Shown here one piece after another: positions 46,031-58,199 of a stretch of DNA of 64,000 nt. The stretch spans positions 31,162,501-31,226,500 of the forward strand of contig JBAIAC010000023.1 of assembly GCA_037349315.1 (NCBI GenBank), read 5' to 3'. How positions within the stretch are numbered: position 1 is the stretch's first letter; each line of letters starts with the position of its first letter. This DNA is from Chelydra serpentina. Lineage: Eukaryota; Chordata; Testudines; Chelydridae. The notes beneath the pieces are model-generated. The model saw only the letters and a list, made by a program, of their open reading frames with translations. It searched no databases and was not told the origin of the DNA. The position numbers were made by a program, and so were the translations under genes.

Positions 46031-48295
46031 CAATGGGTCAAGTTCTGTTCTCAATTACACGCATGGCTCCCATTGACTTGAATAAGCGTACTCATGTCAG
46101 TAACTGTTCTCCAATGAGACTGAGAGGTTCTCAGTTGTGCCCATTGTTAGTTTGGCATCTTATACCTGTCTTTCACATTTAGCAATTTCTAATAAACTAT
46201 TATTATTCAATTATGTGTATCAGGAATACAAATTTCCCCTTCCCCACATTCCATTAGAATTAACCCTTTTAGACATAAAAGAAGCTCTTGCAGCTTATAG
46301 AAACAACATGAAAAAATAACTGAAAGGAATCACCAAGGATGCTTGGTTCCAATTCCATCTCAAGATCCTAAATCAGCAACATATTCACCCTGAAGAAGGC
46401 ATCTCACTCAACTGGCTGAATTCTCAGCCAATCCAATTGGGCTGATTGAACCTTTAGATCCATAGGGCCTTTTAATACAGTCCAATGGTTAGACTGTGAC
46501 GTGGTCTATGTTCCTACACAATGGGGGTAAGAACTCCCTTTGCGTTACTGGGGACTGTGCAGGCTTCCTTGATAATCTGGGCAAGGCACTGTGAGGCTCT
46601 CCTTGTTATCTACAGCCAGTTGGAACCAAACACAGAATAATGTGTTGCAAACATCTTAAGCACTGAAACCACACACTTCATACCTCTCTGTGAACTTCCT
46701 GGGACCTGGGGAGTAAACAGGGCTACTTACCCCTTACTCCCTTCCTGGAGCAGGTGGTCAGTGAGTGGGAAGGGAATGGATGAAGTTTTGACTCACCTCA
46801 CCGGCCAGAGTAGCTGACTTGTCTGTAGCTGATATAGGCCAACAATAAATTATTCTCCCTTCCCCACGCAGGAGCAAGTAGCAGGGTAATGATGATTCAG
46901 AAGTATGGTACAGTCACAATGCCTCCCAGGGCTGTTCCTGGGGCAATGCATTTTATTGCACCAGCCCTTGTTCAGGGACGTGCCTAAAAACAAGGTCTAA
47001 CCCCAACCAGGAGACCAAGCCTGCAAACACTTTTGAAAGCAAGGAGACTGTTCTCGTGGGTGAGGACTGTTTGCACTGAGTAAGGGTTTGCACAGACTCT
47101 AGATTGTTTGTGATATCATTCTTTTCACATCACACTGCCAAGCCATTTTAACCCTAAATCTGGAGTAACTTGCTTAATTAAAGCTTATAAATATTAGACG
47201 TAGCATGTGTAGACTTTGCCAAATCAAAAAAAAAAGTCTACATTGACAAAAGAGATTTAAAAGCCTTGGGTGTTGGAACACAATTACAAACTTTGAAGAT
47301 GTAAACATTAATTTGATTTGCATAATTTTACAATTTTTAACCAAAAAGAACATACATGAGATTTTTCTTAATGTAGCCATCAATATTTTAATTTAACATC
47401 TAATCTCAAGATTTCCATTTATAATCTCTCTTGGAATTTTAAACAAAACTTTGGTGTGGAATGAATGATTTCAGACTCTCTTTCAATACATTTTCAAAGA
47501 AAAACTTCTCTCACTTATAAAATCATATAGAAGGAATGCAGGCCCCAAAAATGGGTGGAGCTCACGAAAGAGAAGGAGTGGCAAGGGCGGCCAGGAAATA
47601 ATACATTCCCATTGCACCCTCTGCCTCCAGCACTTCTGCATATTGCTGTGTAAAAAGAAATTCACTTGCTGGAGACAAACACACGAACACTCCATGGGGA
47701 GCTGGAAAAAGAACCGCGGCCTTTCAGCTCCAAAAACACAGGCCTCTACTACTTAAGCTGAAGGAGTTCTCCCTTAGCAGATAGTAATAGCAGGTCCCTT
47801 ATCTTCTCTGTGGGCCAGTAATTAGAGAGCAGTTCTCTCACACATGCATGCTACATTACACCAGGTCATAAACTAAAGCTGCTCCCAGCTTCAACTAGCA
47901 GAACTCCCAAGAGAAGAAAAACAGCATTCCTATCATGTGCCCTTCCCCTAGTACGCTGCCATCTGCACTGGTGCAGGGAAGTGTAAAGCCAATTCACAGT
48001 TGCCATATCTCCCTCAGAGATGTAACTTCCTTAGTCCCTCCTCACATGCAGTACATGGATTCATTATGCAATGAGTACGAATGGACTCAGCACACAGTTA
48101 TATTTGACCAGTGGATCAATGTAGTAAGAGATCCATAGGTCAAAACCCACATACCTACATGCTGCTACTGAGGCTGCAGCAGAGATGTGCTTCATGACAC
48201 AGAGGGCATGCACCTTCCTGCTGTGACAGATCTCATGCATGCAGGGCCTTCGATGGCCCTTACTTTGGAAGGATGATTTAGGTCTGAATAATTCA
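46031..48295. other. Noncoding stretch, mostly unrecognised
   Basis: No gene was recognised. An AT-rich piece at 47.2-47.4 kb contains an octamer-like ATTTGCAT. A weak tRNA-like head (B-box-like GGTTCTTTTTCC on the minus strand) lies near 47.70-47.77 kb. Confidence 0.45.
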
Positions 48296-48299
48296 TCCT

Positions 48300-48475
48300 G
48301 ACACTCTGCTGTGAGGTATGTTTATAAATGTTACCTATCTTTTACATATAGAGGAACTGAGGCAGAGAGGCTAAGGGACTTTCCCACGGCCAGAGAGAGT
48401 AAGTGTCAGAGCCAGAAATGAAGCTCGGGAGCTCCAAGTCCTATGACCAGACCACAGTTTGCTCTCTGGTACATT
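48300..48475 (-). repeat. MIR-like SINE copy
   Basis: The plus strand shows GAGGAACTGAGGCAGAGAGG, CTAAGGGACTTTCCCACGG, AGTGTCAGAGCCAGAAATG and CCTATGACCAGACCACAG. The complement reads from the tRNA-like head (GTCTGGTCATAGGACTTGG) into the CORE (TTAGCCTCTCTGCCTCAGTT). Orientation is minus. Confidence 0.8.
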
Positions 48476-49144
48476 GCAAAGGCTCAAAAGAACCGACTGA
48501 ATGTCAGTCTCTCAATATTACACATTTTTATTAGAGACTTAAAGGCAATTAACACTCAAAACTTGTATGAACTATTAAGGTAGGGACAAAATGAATGAGT
48601 AAGAATACTAGAAAGATTTATGGCTCATATTCCATCCTTAGTGCATCACACTGTGCCCAGGCACTGCACAAACCGCCAGTTGGTGCATGGTATTTCATAC
48701 CACATGTGCTGCTATACCATACCTAGACACGGTAGGGGTGATCCCAGGACAACATGTCAATCTTCAGTTTGAATTTCCTGACTTTTGTTAGTCTGGGTCA
48801 TAGTTTTACCATTAGTAAAATGCAGACTTTTGAGCGTTCGTCTGAACCATTATACAGGTGCCAGCCACTGCTGTGGTTCAAATGCTAACAAAAACATCTT
48901 AGTGAGACCTCTGCTCCACAGCATGATTGCATGAGCCATGACACTAAGGCAGGAACAATAAACAAGGTGAATGAGGTAAGGGAGGTCTTTCTTCATAGCA
49001 GCAGTCCCAGTGAATGGGAAAGTCCAAAAATAAGACATCTGTCGACTTGATACCCTTGAGTTGGTGTACAAACTTACTGGGTAACGGAGCCAACATTAGA
49101 CATCAGTCTCAACCTTGCCATTTCTGAGCAGTCCAAGAGTTAGA
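48476..49144. other. Noncoding stretch, nothing recognised
   Basis: No recognised element. A short GA array precedes the MIR-like copy (49142-49154). Confidence 0.5.
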
Positions 49145-49149
49145 GAGAG

Positions 49150-49270
49150 AGAGAGACAGGGTGGTTTAAGGGAGTAAGGCCCGAGCTAAGAGCCAGGCAC
49201 TCCAAAGTTCTAGGCCTAGCTCTAAGACTGACTTACTTACTGTGTGGCCTTGAGCAATGCACATAAGCCA
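49150..49270 (+). repeat. MIR-like SINE head
   Basis: Reads AAGAGCCAGGCACTCCAAAG, TAGGCCTAGCTCTAAGACTG and TTACTGTGTGGCCTTGAGCA, matching the plus-strand tRNA-like head and start of the CORE region of MIR-type SINEs. It then merges into a palindromic-family fragment up to about 49480. Confidence 0.65.
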
Positions 49271-49480
49271 AAACTTTTAAACTTGGGTACGCAACCCAGG
49301 CACCTAAATATGAAGACTGGTACCCACAAGCTTTGCTGAGCCAACCTGTCAGTGTCTCAGCGTGCCAATCAGCCAAATGGAAATAATGGACTAGATTATC
49401 AAGTGGCTAAAATCAGCAAAGTGCCATTGACTTTAATGGAACCACACCAATTTACACCATCTGAGAATCTGGCCCAATAT
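49271..49480. repeat. Fragments of the palindromic repeat group
   Basis: Contains CAACCCAGGCACCTAAATAT and then CCATTGACTTTAATGG followed by CAATTTACACCATCTGAGAA and TCTGGCCC, the signature words of the dispersed fold-back family. Confidence 0.5.
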
Positions 49481-52400
49481 ACTTACCTCACCCACTGATT
49501 AAGGAATAAACATTTATGTTACACTGGCACCCAAAGTGCCAACCAGAACTGGGTCCTTATTTTGATGAGTGCCTGTACTAACACTGATAAAGAGACAGTC
49601 TTTGCCAGAGAATTTACAAGCAGAACAAATGAACAGACATTAGAATGAACAGAGTTAGAGATGGGGCTATAGCAAAGATTCCTGAATACATGAGAAGCAC
49701 TTTGAAAAAACAAAAAACTATAAAAGTACTATGTATTATTTCAAACTCTGGACTGATCATTTAAGGACACTATAATAAGCTCTGTAGTTCTGAACAAAGC
49801 AAAATTCTCCTCATAATGCTGGTAAAATTCCATGAAGAAAAAAGAATAATTGTGTTCATTTAGATTCTCCAATTGGCATTGATTATGAATGCCTTTCCTC
49901 ATACCTGCTCTGTCAAATTAGAGGTTCAGGGCCAGATCGTCAGCTAACGGTGTTACTGGCTACAGTGGAGCTATATCAGCTGAGGATCTGGTCACTTTGA
50001 CTTTTTAAAGCAACACTGAGTGGGAGATAAAGCAAATTTTTGCTTTACTTTTTTAAATAAAAAAGTCTAAATATTTTTCCACTTCCTGGCAGATATTATT
50101 TTCAGCAAGGGAGAATCTGAGTGGAAAAAATAATTTTAAAAAGTAAAAATCTGTTGACTTCTGTCCTTAACATTAATCTTAGGTTTTACTTGCAACTATT
50201 GTAGGCACAGATTTTGAAACACAAATGTGATTTTTGAAGCTGATAGTAGTATCCCTTAAACTCAAGTTTCATGTCTCCTCTCTCTAAGTACTTGTTTGGC
50301 TTCTATATTTTCAACAATTAAAATACGAGCAGATTAATTTTTGAATTTTATGAAAGGATAATGATTCTACAAACTTGGAGGATGTGGCCCTTTTAATGGA
50401 AAAACATCCCCTGCTGCCTATATCCAATTAGATGGTCTGTCCGGTGAAAGAAAGGGAAAGCCAAATTAAGCACTTATGTGAGGCACCAGAGAACACTGGT
50501 TTCATCAGAGGTGGCACCTGCTTATGCCAGGGTTGAACTTGGCAGACAGTGAGAGCATGAATGCTTTACTCTAGAAGAGAATATATGCTACACTTCTGCC
50601 CTTGGGGACCTAGAGAATGATATGAAATGACAGGGTACATTGTAACATACTGGAGCAAGAATGATTGTAACCTACTACTGTGCTCAACAAATTTAATGAT
50701 TTGCTGTAAAATCTGTGCTACCCCAAGTTTTATTTTCCCACTCCTTCGCCAGCCCAACTAGCTGACTTTCAGGAACTATATTTTTGTTGTAAAGAGCCAC
50801 CATCTCCTACTACCAGGCCTCAGAGAGGAGCAAGACTGGCTGACAAATACATTATAGGGGTGTCACCTCCTGCTTCACTGCCCTCCAAAACCATATTTTG
50901 TGTTGTAGGGTAATGAGTAGACTTAGAAAGGTCTACAGTAATGTGGCCCTCAGATAAACAATTTGGTCGAATTCCTCTCTCAGATAAGGAGGCAGTAGGA
51001 GTAGAGTTTTCAAGATACATGCAGTGGTACATGCCCAGATGATAGAAATCAGAATCAGGCACATTTTTACCATTAACAAATATTGTTGTTGTGAACACAA
51101 GTGTGAACGCATCAAAAGGTAGGTCAGATGGAAAAACAGGAAAAAATAAAAGGAAAGAATATTTCAATCATTGAAAAGTTATAGCTCAAACCTCATCTCA
51201 TTATTTTGACTGTTAAAGATGAAAGTAAATGCTTCTCTTCATCTGCTCTGACATCATTTTAACCTGGAAATCAAACAGTTAGTCAAAGAAAATGCAGAAA
51301 CTTTCTTAAGTCTCAGATGTCATGAAGTAAAGTCATAAACTGGTCCTACTAGAGCACATTTTAAATAACAAATAAAGAAAATATGTATTTTTAAAACAAC
51401 AGACCAAATACCTTTGTTTATTCCATGCATGCTGGTGGTAATTTAATTCAGAAAATAGTAATTTCAGGCAGTTCTACCTGCTATGATTCACCACAGTGAA
51501 TGATTCCGCCACTCAGAGCAAATCGGGAAGTGGATGTGAATGGCTTATTTTCCTGCTCCAATAAACTATGACTAGTCATTCAACAGATTTTTCTTTGTTT
51601 CTTATTAGTTCACCACATAAAACAAATATGAAGAATAAAAGGGAAAAAATGAATGGGCTGATGATCTCAATACTTATTTAGTCTTTCACATTTGTGTCAG
51701 AGCAGCCATAACTCACTTCCTGCCAGTCGTCTGTCATCTATGCTTTTTCCAGATTCAAGTAGACTCCTGTAACATGGAGCTCTACCTTTCCAGCTATTAG
51801 CCAAACTCAGTAGGATTCAAAGGCCTAATCAAAGACTTCGAAAAGGTTTCTGTAAGGGTTTCGTCTGACAAATTCTGAACTCATGTCAAAGCAGGCGTGT
51901 GTGAAATATAAGAGATTTCATCTGTTGTTGTAGCATAAAGAAAATCAGTCTGACATCTCCCCAGTTTATTAAACTCATACCGTAGAATCCTTCCAGTAGG
52001 TATCTCAACACTAGTTAGCACATCTGGGATGTGACCCAAACCCATGGTTTAGACAAAACAAGGAGGAAGCCAGTTAGGCTGTCTGTATGTGCACAAAGTC
52101 TGGTGTGCAGGAACGCTGAGCATCTATAGCTCCAATTGACTTCACATGGAGTTTTGGGTGCTCAGCACTTCTGAAAATCAGGCCCACATCATTCTGATTT
52201 AATTTTCAAAGTTACATATTTTCCATAAGACAAGTGACCATAAAGCTCACAGCTGGAGATGGGAAGACTGCGGCATGTTCAGTGTCCTTTAACCTATTTC
52301 TATTCCGCATATGTCTAAGCATGTATCAGAGCTACCTGCATGCAAAAAAAGGCAGAAAACTTGAGAAATGTTCAAGGTCAAACTCATAAGAGCAGCTTCA

Positions 52401-52516
52401 AAACTGTGCATGCACATTTTTCTGCATGCAAAAAAAACACAAAAACTGAGCGTGCACATGGAACCTCAACATACAAGTAACTGCAGGAGCAAAATGGCCC
52501 TTATTAATATGATTTG
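49481..52516. other. Noncoding stretch with a possible conserved block
   Basis: No gene or transposon was recognised. Palindromic-family pieces lie at 49925-49995 and 52085-52190. The block 51240-51850 is free of repeats, with balanced composition and scattered TAAT/ATTA words, and could be a conserved noncoding element. That is only an impression. Confidence 0.4.
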
Positions 52517-52618
52517 AGGCCTGTAGGGGTTTCGGCCCCACCCTCCGGGGAGGCTGGGAACCAGACCGCCTCGCTATGTCAGTCAGGTGTCGGGGAATTA
52601 GCTTGGCTGTGCAGTAAT

Positions 52619-52884
52619 CAGTCTGCAGCTCAGGCCTTCCTAGAGAGGGGCCGAGCAAACAGTTTGCGGTTAGCAAGCCCGGACCTGGGTCAGGGCGGGG
52701 CAACCAACAGTCTGTGGCTCCGGCCCTCAGGCAGGGGCTGAGCAAACAGTACAATAGCAGTAAACCCAGGCCCTGGGTCAGGCTGGGGCAATAAACAGTC
52801 AGTGGCTCAGGCCCTCAGGCAGGGGCTGAGCAAACAGTAGTGGTTGTGGCAAGCCCAGGCCCCGGCTCTGGAGGATCTGGGAGA
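52619..52884. repeat. 88-89-bp tandem repeat, three copies, inside the LTR
   Basis: Units start at 52619, 52708 and 52796 with CAGTCTGCAGCTC, CAGTCTGTGGCTC and CAGTCAGTGGCTC. Each continues with a GGCCnnnnAGG, GGGGC(C/T)GAGCAAACAGT and GGGTCAGG order. The last unit is incomplete or more diverged. Confidence 0.85.
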
Positions 52885-53139
52885 GCAGGAGACTGCCACC
52901 TGCACGTTGGGTGGCAGGGGGGACACAGGCCCACCCACTCTACTGCGTCCCAGCCTGGGGCCCAAGCAGCGGCAGAAGACCCGCTGCTGCGTCAGTGGGG
53001 ATCCTGGCCGCAACACACTGACATCGGCTCTGGAACTGTTGCAACCAGACTAGGGTCAGCTGCCCCCGGGCTACTTCCGACCTCCCCCTCTATGGGTACC
53101 TGGGTCAGGGCGGCGTCCTCCAAGGGGTCACACACCATG

Positions 53140-53247
53140 GGCTCCTCGGGGTAACTGGCAAGGGGCAGGCTTGGCGGCTCCTCAGGGTAACTGGCGAGTG
53201 GCAGGCTTGGCGGCTCCTCGGGGTAACTGGCGGGCTGCAGGCTTGGC
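53140..53247. repeat. 36-bp tandem repeat, three copies, inside the LTR
   Basis: Three adjacent units (53140-53175, 53176-53211, 53212-53247), each starting GGCTCCTC and containing GGGTAACTGGC and GCAGGCTTGGC, with a few substitutions. The unit length is a multiple of three. Read on the minus strand, one frame gives a 12-residue repeat PSLPLASYPEEP, so the array could derive from coding sequence. Confidence 0.92.
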
Positions 53248-53398
53248 AGCGTGTCTGGGCTCGGGCTAACGTCCGGCGTTGGCTGGTCAGGCCAGTCCTC
53301 AGGTCGGCTGCTGGTTGCCGTGGCCTCCCAGCTGGGAGCTACGCCACAGGCATCCGGCCTCTCCGATGGCTGGGCTTCAAGTGAGCGCTGAGGACCGG

Positions 53399-53406
53399 CT
53401 TTTATA
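53399..53406 (-). promoter_or_regulatory. TATA box of the solo LTR
   Basis: TATAAAAG on the minus strand, preceded upstream by a GC-box-like GTGGGCGGAGCC (plus-strand complement at about 53455-53466). The arrangement fits an LTR promoter reading toward lower coordinates. Confidence 0.6.
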
Positions 53407-53534
53407 CTTCCTGTCCTGCGCCTTGACCTCTGAGCGGGCGGGCGCAGGATTCACCGGCTCCGCCCACTTTTGTGTCCAGAGAGGCTCGTCCGTCTCCGTG
53501 GCAGCTGGGAACCAGACCGCCTCGCTACAAGGCC

Positions 53535-56274
53535 CCTTTGCAAATCTGGTTCTAAGTGTCTGGAGTTTAATTCACATTACAAATGTAGGGGACTGTAAAG
53601 CACTCGTGTCTGCTGATTAGTGCAGTGTTTTACTGCACTTCATTCGGATGGTAATAACCAGGTCTACCAAGTATGATCTTGCTGTAACTAGGTAAACAAA
53701 GCCACACAGTTCTGGAAATGTTTTCTTAAATGGTTTCCTTTTGTATCCTTCCAAACCAAATACAAATACATCTGTTTCTCAGTAAGTCATAAAACGTAAC
53801 TGCCACGAGAACTCTTAATAGGTTAATCAGCTTTCCTGATAGATAACATTTTAAAGAGAGACCATCTCCACTTTTATATTTAACAGTAAAGGCAAAAACC
53901 TAGTCCCAGTAAAGTCAAAGGGAGTTTAACATTGGTCACCAGAAGGGCTGAAATTTGGCCTTCAAACTGTGCCACAGAACGTCCTGAACAGTCATCAGAG
54001 AACCAATTTAAACTTCATTGTGGATTGAAGAGGGTTGTACCATCACTTGGGTCGACTGGATTCCGAGCATTGCAGCAGCATTTTGTCATTGATTCTTCTT
54101 AAGTATCTTCTTTTGTGGGGTAGCCTTTAATTCTGAAGATACTTAGTCATTTTGTACCCTTTTTGTTAATATCTAAACCCATTACTGGACAAAAATGTGA
54201 TTTTCAAGTGTGACATTTACAAGCAATACATATACATACAGTCCTGATTGTTCTTTATGGTGGAGAATGCATTTGTTTGGTTCTTGTAATATTCTTAAAT
54301 GATTAAAATGGATGGTTATGTTTTACACCTTCTCTGCATTATGCCCCAGGACCAAGTTGTTGACTGCTTAGAGAGAGCCCAGCTTCTGTACCTTGAAACA
54401 GGGCAAAATTACAACAGCTAAATCTTTTCCAAATGGAAATGATTATCCTTTTGTTACTACAGAGGGTGCTCCTTGGCAGACAGCCCAGACTCCACAGGTA
54501 ATGGTCACAATAGGAGGTGCCACAAAATACACTGGCACTTCACTGAAGGGGAAAAAAAGGTCAATGGTGCTATTTTTGATCACATCACAAATGTTGTAGT
54601 GTAAATGCATCAGCAATTTGTCAGAGTGGCGAGTGACCTTTTCTGTTCACCTATGATTAAAGTAGCAGATTTGTTCATTAAGGTTAATAAACCAAATGGA
54701 AGATGGCTGGGTGCAGGGGATTCAAACAGTTGTTACCATACTACTCCTTGAACTCATCTTATTAGCCTGGGGGACAGGAGAAGGAACTCAGGGCAGGCCA
54801 AATCAGTTCTAAATCTGTCTCTCTCAATCTGTTTAATCATCTATTTTCTTTCTATAAGTGAGTTTGGAATGTGGAGCAAATCATACTAAAAGATTTCTCC
54901 TCATTGCCGAATACTTCAGGAGCTTTAAGGAATTCAGCTTGCAAGCAATGCTTCATTCAAGGCAGTTGATTAGTTCCACTGTGGAGTGCACTACACAGGA
55001 CAATAAGTGGACAACAGACACAGCAACTCATAGATTACTCTGCTGAGAGTTGCAGGTGTTTTTAGGATAGAATGAAATGAAAGGAGGTTCGGTCAGTTCT
55101 CAGACGGTCTTCCTGTCAAAAGATTAACATGAATAACTGAATTATGAAAATTGCTCTCATATATGTAAGTCAGAGTTTCTGAAAATTCAAATGTGCTTTG
55201 TTGTTTTTTTCCCTCTGCTTCTGACAGGAATGGAGAACATATCACATTAGTCTGAATCAATGGCTGCACTAAATTGAACATGATTTCATTGTAGAGAAAG
55301 GACTAGATCCTCATCTGGTATAAATCAGCATAGCATTGAAATCAGTGGATCTGTCGATTTACATCACCTGAGGATCTGCCCCACAATTCTTCCCTCAAAG
55401 ACTTAAGAATAGTTTCTAAAAGAACAAGGCAAACAGCTTTGAAAGGGTTAAACTACGTGTCCTTTTAAGAGAAAATTTCCACAGAAAGGTAAGAGCGTCC
55501 CTTCAATACACTGACAATTTGGATATACACAACAGAAAGGCCCAGGCTGAAAAAAGGAATGTTTGACAGATACCCAGGGATCCTTTTGTTATTTCACAGA
55601 GATGGGCAAATTACATAAAATATGTGTAATTTTCATGATACAGGTAGCCAATGACATTGTTGGGGCCCTCGTTACCAGTTCTTTCAGAAGTCCCAGCCAA
55701 TATATTTTATGGCAAATTACTTGAGATGTATTTCTCTACTGCACATAAATTATCTTAATGGTGACAATAAGCAAAAAAAAATGCAGTGATTAAATGAGTA
55801 TATTTTTTGGTTAGAAATATCTCACAGATGCTTATTTAAAAAATGGAGCTGGCACTAAGTTGGGACATTCAATCCTGAAACTTGCTGTGCTCCAGAACTT
55901 AGGCTGTATGTCATGCTACTTAAAGAGGCTTTTCTTAAATAAACAACTTTTGTTACTAAGCTATTAAAGCTCTATTCTGCAGCTTTGCAGGTCCTGCAAG
56001 TCAGTGAGGAGGGGACTGAGAATAGAAGGGAGATGCTTTATTTGCAAATGTAGATGTGATTTTTGTCCCTTCCTCCCGTTTGTGTAAGGTCCTACTCCTG
56101 CCATTGAAGTCAATGGGAAGCTTTCCACCGACTTCATGAGGAAGAGCAAGCCCGCAGTGAATTGACTTCAATGGCAGCTAGATGGCCAGCCCTGGAGGCT
56201 AAAGTCTGCTCTCCACAAACCGGGCATAGCACTGTTCAAGCTTCTTTCCACTTGCCTACCCCCATTGTAGCCTA
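53535..56274. other. Noncoding stretch, mostly unrecognised
   Basis: No gene was recognised. Palindromic-family pieces lie at 55315-55385 and 56090-56180 (CCATTGAAGTCAATGGG and, later, TTGACTTCAATGGCAG). Confidence 0.5.
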
Positions 56275-56592
56275 TAGAGGCACAGGAGCTGACTTCCGGC
56301 GGCGCCCGTGGGTGCCGTCGCCCGACGTCACGCGGGGCCCTGCCCCCGACGCCGGGTGACGTCGCGGGGCCCCGCCCCTGATGCCGGGTGACGTCGCCCG
56401 GCGTCGGGGGCAGGGCCCCGCAACATCGCCCAGTGCTGCAGTAAGCTAGGCGCGGGCCTCGGGGCTGGCGGGGAGCTGGGCACGGGCCCCGGTGTTGGCG
56501 GGGAGCTGCCAGTGGGTGCTGAGCACCCACCAATTTTTCCCCGTGGGTGCTCCTGCCCCGGAGCACCCACGGAGTCGGCGCCTATGTAGAGG
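56275..56592. mobile_element. GC-rich hAT-like MITE, copy 2
   Basis: The element at 56281-56586 (306 bp) starts CACAGGAGCTGACTT and ends AGTCGGCGCCTATG. It is flanked by TAGAGG on both sides (6 bp; an 8-bp match does not hold). It shares ends and interior words (GCGGGGCCCTGCCCCCGACG, GGCGGGGAGCTG, GAGCACCCACCA) with the copy at 14.75 kb but has fewer internal GC-rich units. It has no coding capacity. Confidence 0.85.
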
Positions 56593-56619
56593 TGACGCTT
56601 GCTTATGTTTATATAGAAA

Positions 56620-57340
56620 TGTGTTAAAATGTAAGTAGGCTCAAAAATCTATTTCCTAAAAATAGGCTTGACAATAGTTAAGAAAGGCCTGATAAAATGT
56701 GAGTGAAGTAAAGACAGCTCATAGGCAAGTTAAAGATACGTTAGGGCATAACCCTACCTCATGTTGTGAACATGCTTTGGTCCTTATTGGGTTTTATGAA
56801 TGTTTTAGATAAAATGTTAATGTTTTGGAAAATGCTAACAGTATTGGTAGTTATTGGTATGGCATTTATGTAGCTGTTAATTAAGACAATGCTTAATTTT
56901 AAATAGCCAAAGAGAAAGTAGAAAATATTTAATGATAATAGCGGAAAGATAGACATGGTAAAAGGCAGATTTAATGTTAATTAATTAAGGGGCATTATTA
57001 TAATTGATTATAAAAAGGGTAGCACACTAATTTTAGATTAGGCATGCCGATCCACCATCAAGGTCCTGTTAGAGAAAGGATTATCACCATACTGATCACC
57101 CCTAAATGCATCATTTCATCTTAGAGTGTGAGTATAAATGCAGTGTAGGGCTATGCTGTAATGCCTGGTCGCTTAACTAATTATTGTATATGAAATAAAG
57201 TTTTTAAATTTATCACCATGTGTCATTCATAGTCCTCCACTAAATTAATTATCTGTAACCCATCCTGGAGCCTCAAACCTTAAAGAATTCAGTTTGGTTT
57301 TATTCCTTATTTTTAAATTACTAATTGGGAACACATAAAC
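56620..57340 (+). mobile_element. Possible LTR-like repeat
   Basis: A TATAAAAAG at 57009-57017 lies about 180 bases upstream of an AATAAA at 57195-57200, the usual promoter and polyadenylation spacing in an LTR. The candidate left end TGTGTTAAAATG and right end GGGAACACA are inverted over six bases. No target duplication was found and the family is not recognised, so this is weak. Confidence 0.3.
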
Positions 57341-58198
57341 AAAAAAGGTTACACCATTGATGTCCTCAAGCCTGGTCTGGAGAAATTACTTAGAGTGTAG
57401 GTTCAGTATCTCTCCTCTCTCAGGCCTCTTTTTCTTTGCTATCTTCCCACAAGGAACCAAGACGAGACCATGGCTCCTCCAAACAGGCCCATAGTATGAG
57501 ACAATACCTGCATGCCTTACTCATGTAACTAGTCCCGTTGGCCTTTATGGGACTGCTCGTGTGAGTAAGGAGAGTAGAGTTTGGCTTATATTTAGTGGTC
57601 AGTGGTCACTAAAATTAGCAGGGTAATGGAGAGAGAGCTGAATTTAGGAGGTCTGGCATTATACAAGGGCAAAAAAAGCCTTTTGCAAGCTGTTGGGGAG
57701 AATTTACCCCTGTGCCAGTGCTGAGTATGGCATAGGGACTGAGGGGTCCACTGTGCCTCCCCGGTCCTGGGATAACTCCCAGCACAGTTAGGATATCTTT
57801 CATGCCTGGCTGATAGCAGCCCCTATAGGAATAGTCAAGGTATACAAAGTGCTGGTCCTACTCACTACACGGGGGTTTAGCATCTGGTGGGGAGATGGAA
57901 GTATTCCCTGGGGAGCCTTATGGCTGCTTTAGAGTTCCTTTAGGCCAGTGCAAAGGGGCTTTGGGACAGGGATGAATTCCCCCTATTGTGTTCTCCCCAA
58001 CAGCTGCAGATTTCACCTCCAAGACTCAACATAGCTGCATTTCACTGGTGGATTAAATGAAACTTGCATATAGCCTGTAAGGGGGGATCTCTGGGGACAA
58101 AAAGCCCTATACTAGTGCTATAACATAAGCTATTATTACTAGAACATGTGTAAAAAGATTAAAGCACTATTTTAATAGGACTTTTTTACAAAAGTTAA
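57341..58198. other. Noncoding stretch, nothing recognised
   Basis: No recognised repeat or gene. Confidence 0.5.
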
Positions 58199-58199
58199 T

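Larger units (their letters stand above)
52517..53534 (-). mobile_element. GC-rich solo LTR, 1,008 bp, with 5-bp target duplication
   Basis: The LTR spans 52522-53529, flanked by the exact 5-bp duplication AGGCC (52517-52521 and 53530-53534). In minus orientation it starts TGTAGCGAGGCGGTCTGG and ends AACCCCTACA, giving TG...CA ends and inverted TGTAG/CTACA. A TATA box (TATAAAAG, minus strand, 53399-53406) lies about 125 bases inside the LTR. The word GCGAGGCGGTCTGGTTCCCA occurs at both ends of the LTR. Two tandem arrays lie inside (36-bp and 88-bp units). With no internal region and one LTR it is a solo LTR; Gypsy versus endogenous-retrovirus origin is unresolved. Confidence 0.82.

Noticed and set aside
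52807..53154. Open frames of 69-104 codons in the GC-rich 53-kb block
   Set aside because: They lie in a solo LTR with tandem arrays and have no start or domain. Length is explained by GC content.
54440..54510. A possible small exon: TTTTGTTACTACAG as acceptor, CCACAGGTAATGG as donor
   Set aside because: Splice-like words of this quality occur by chance every few kilobases. The exon would be about 35 bases and has no partner exons.
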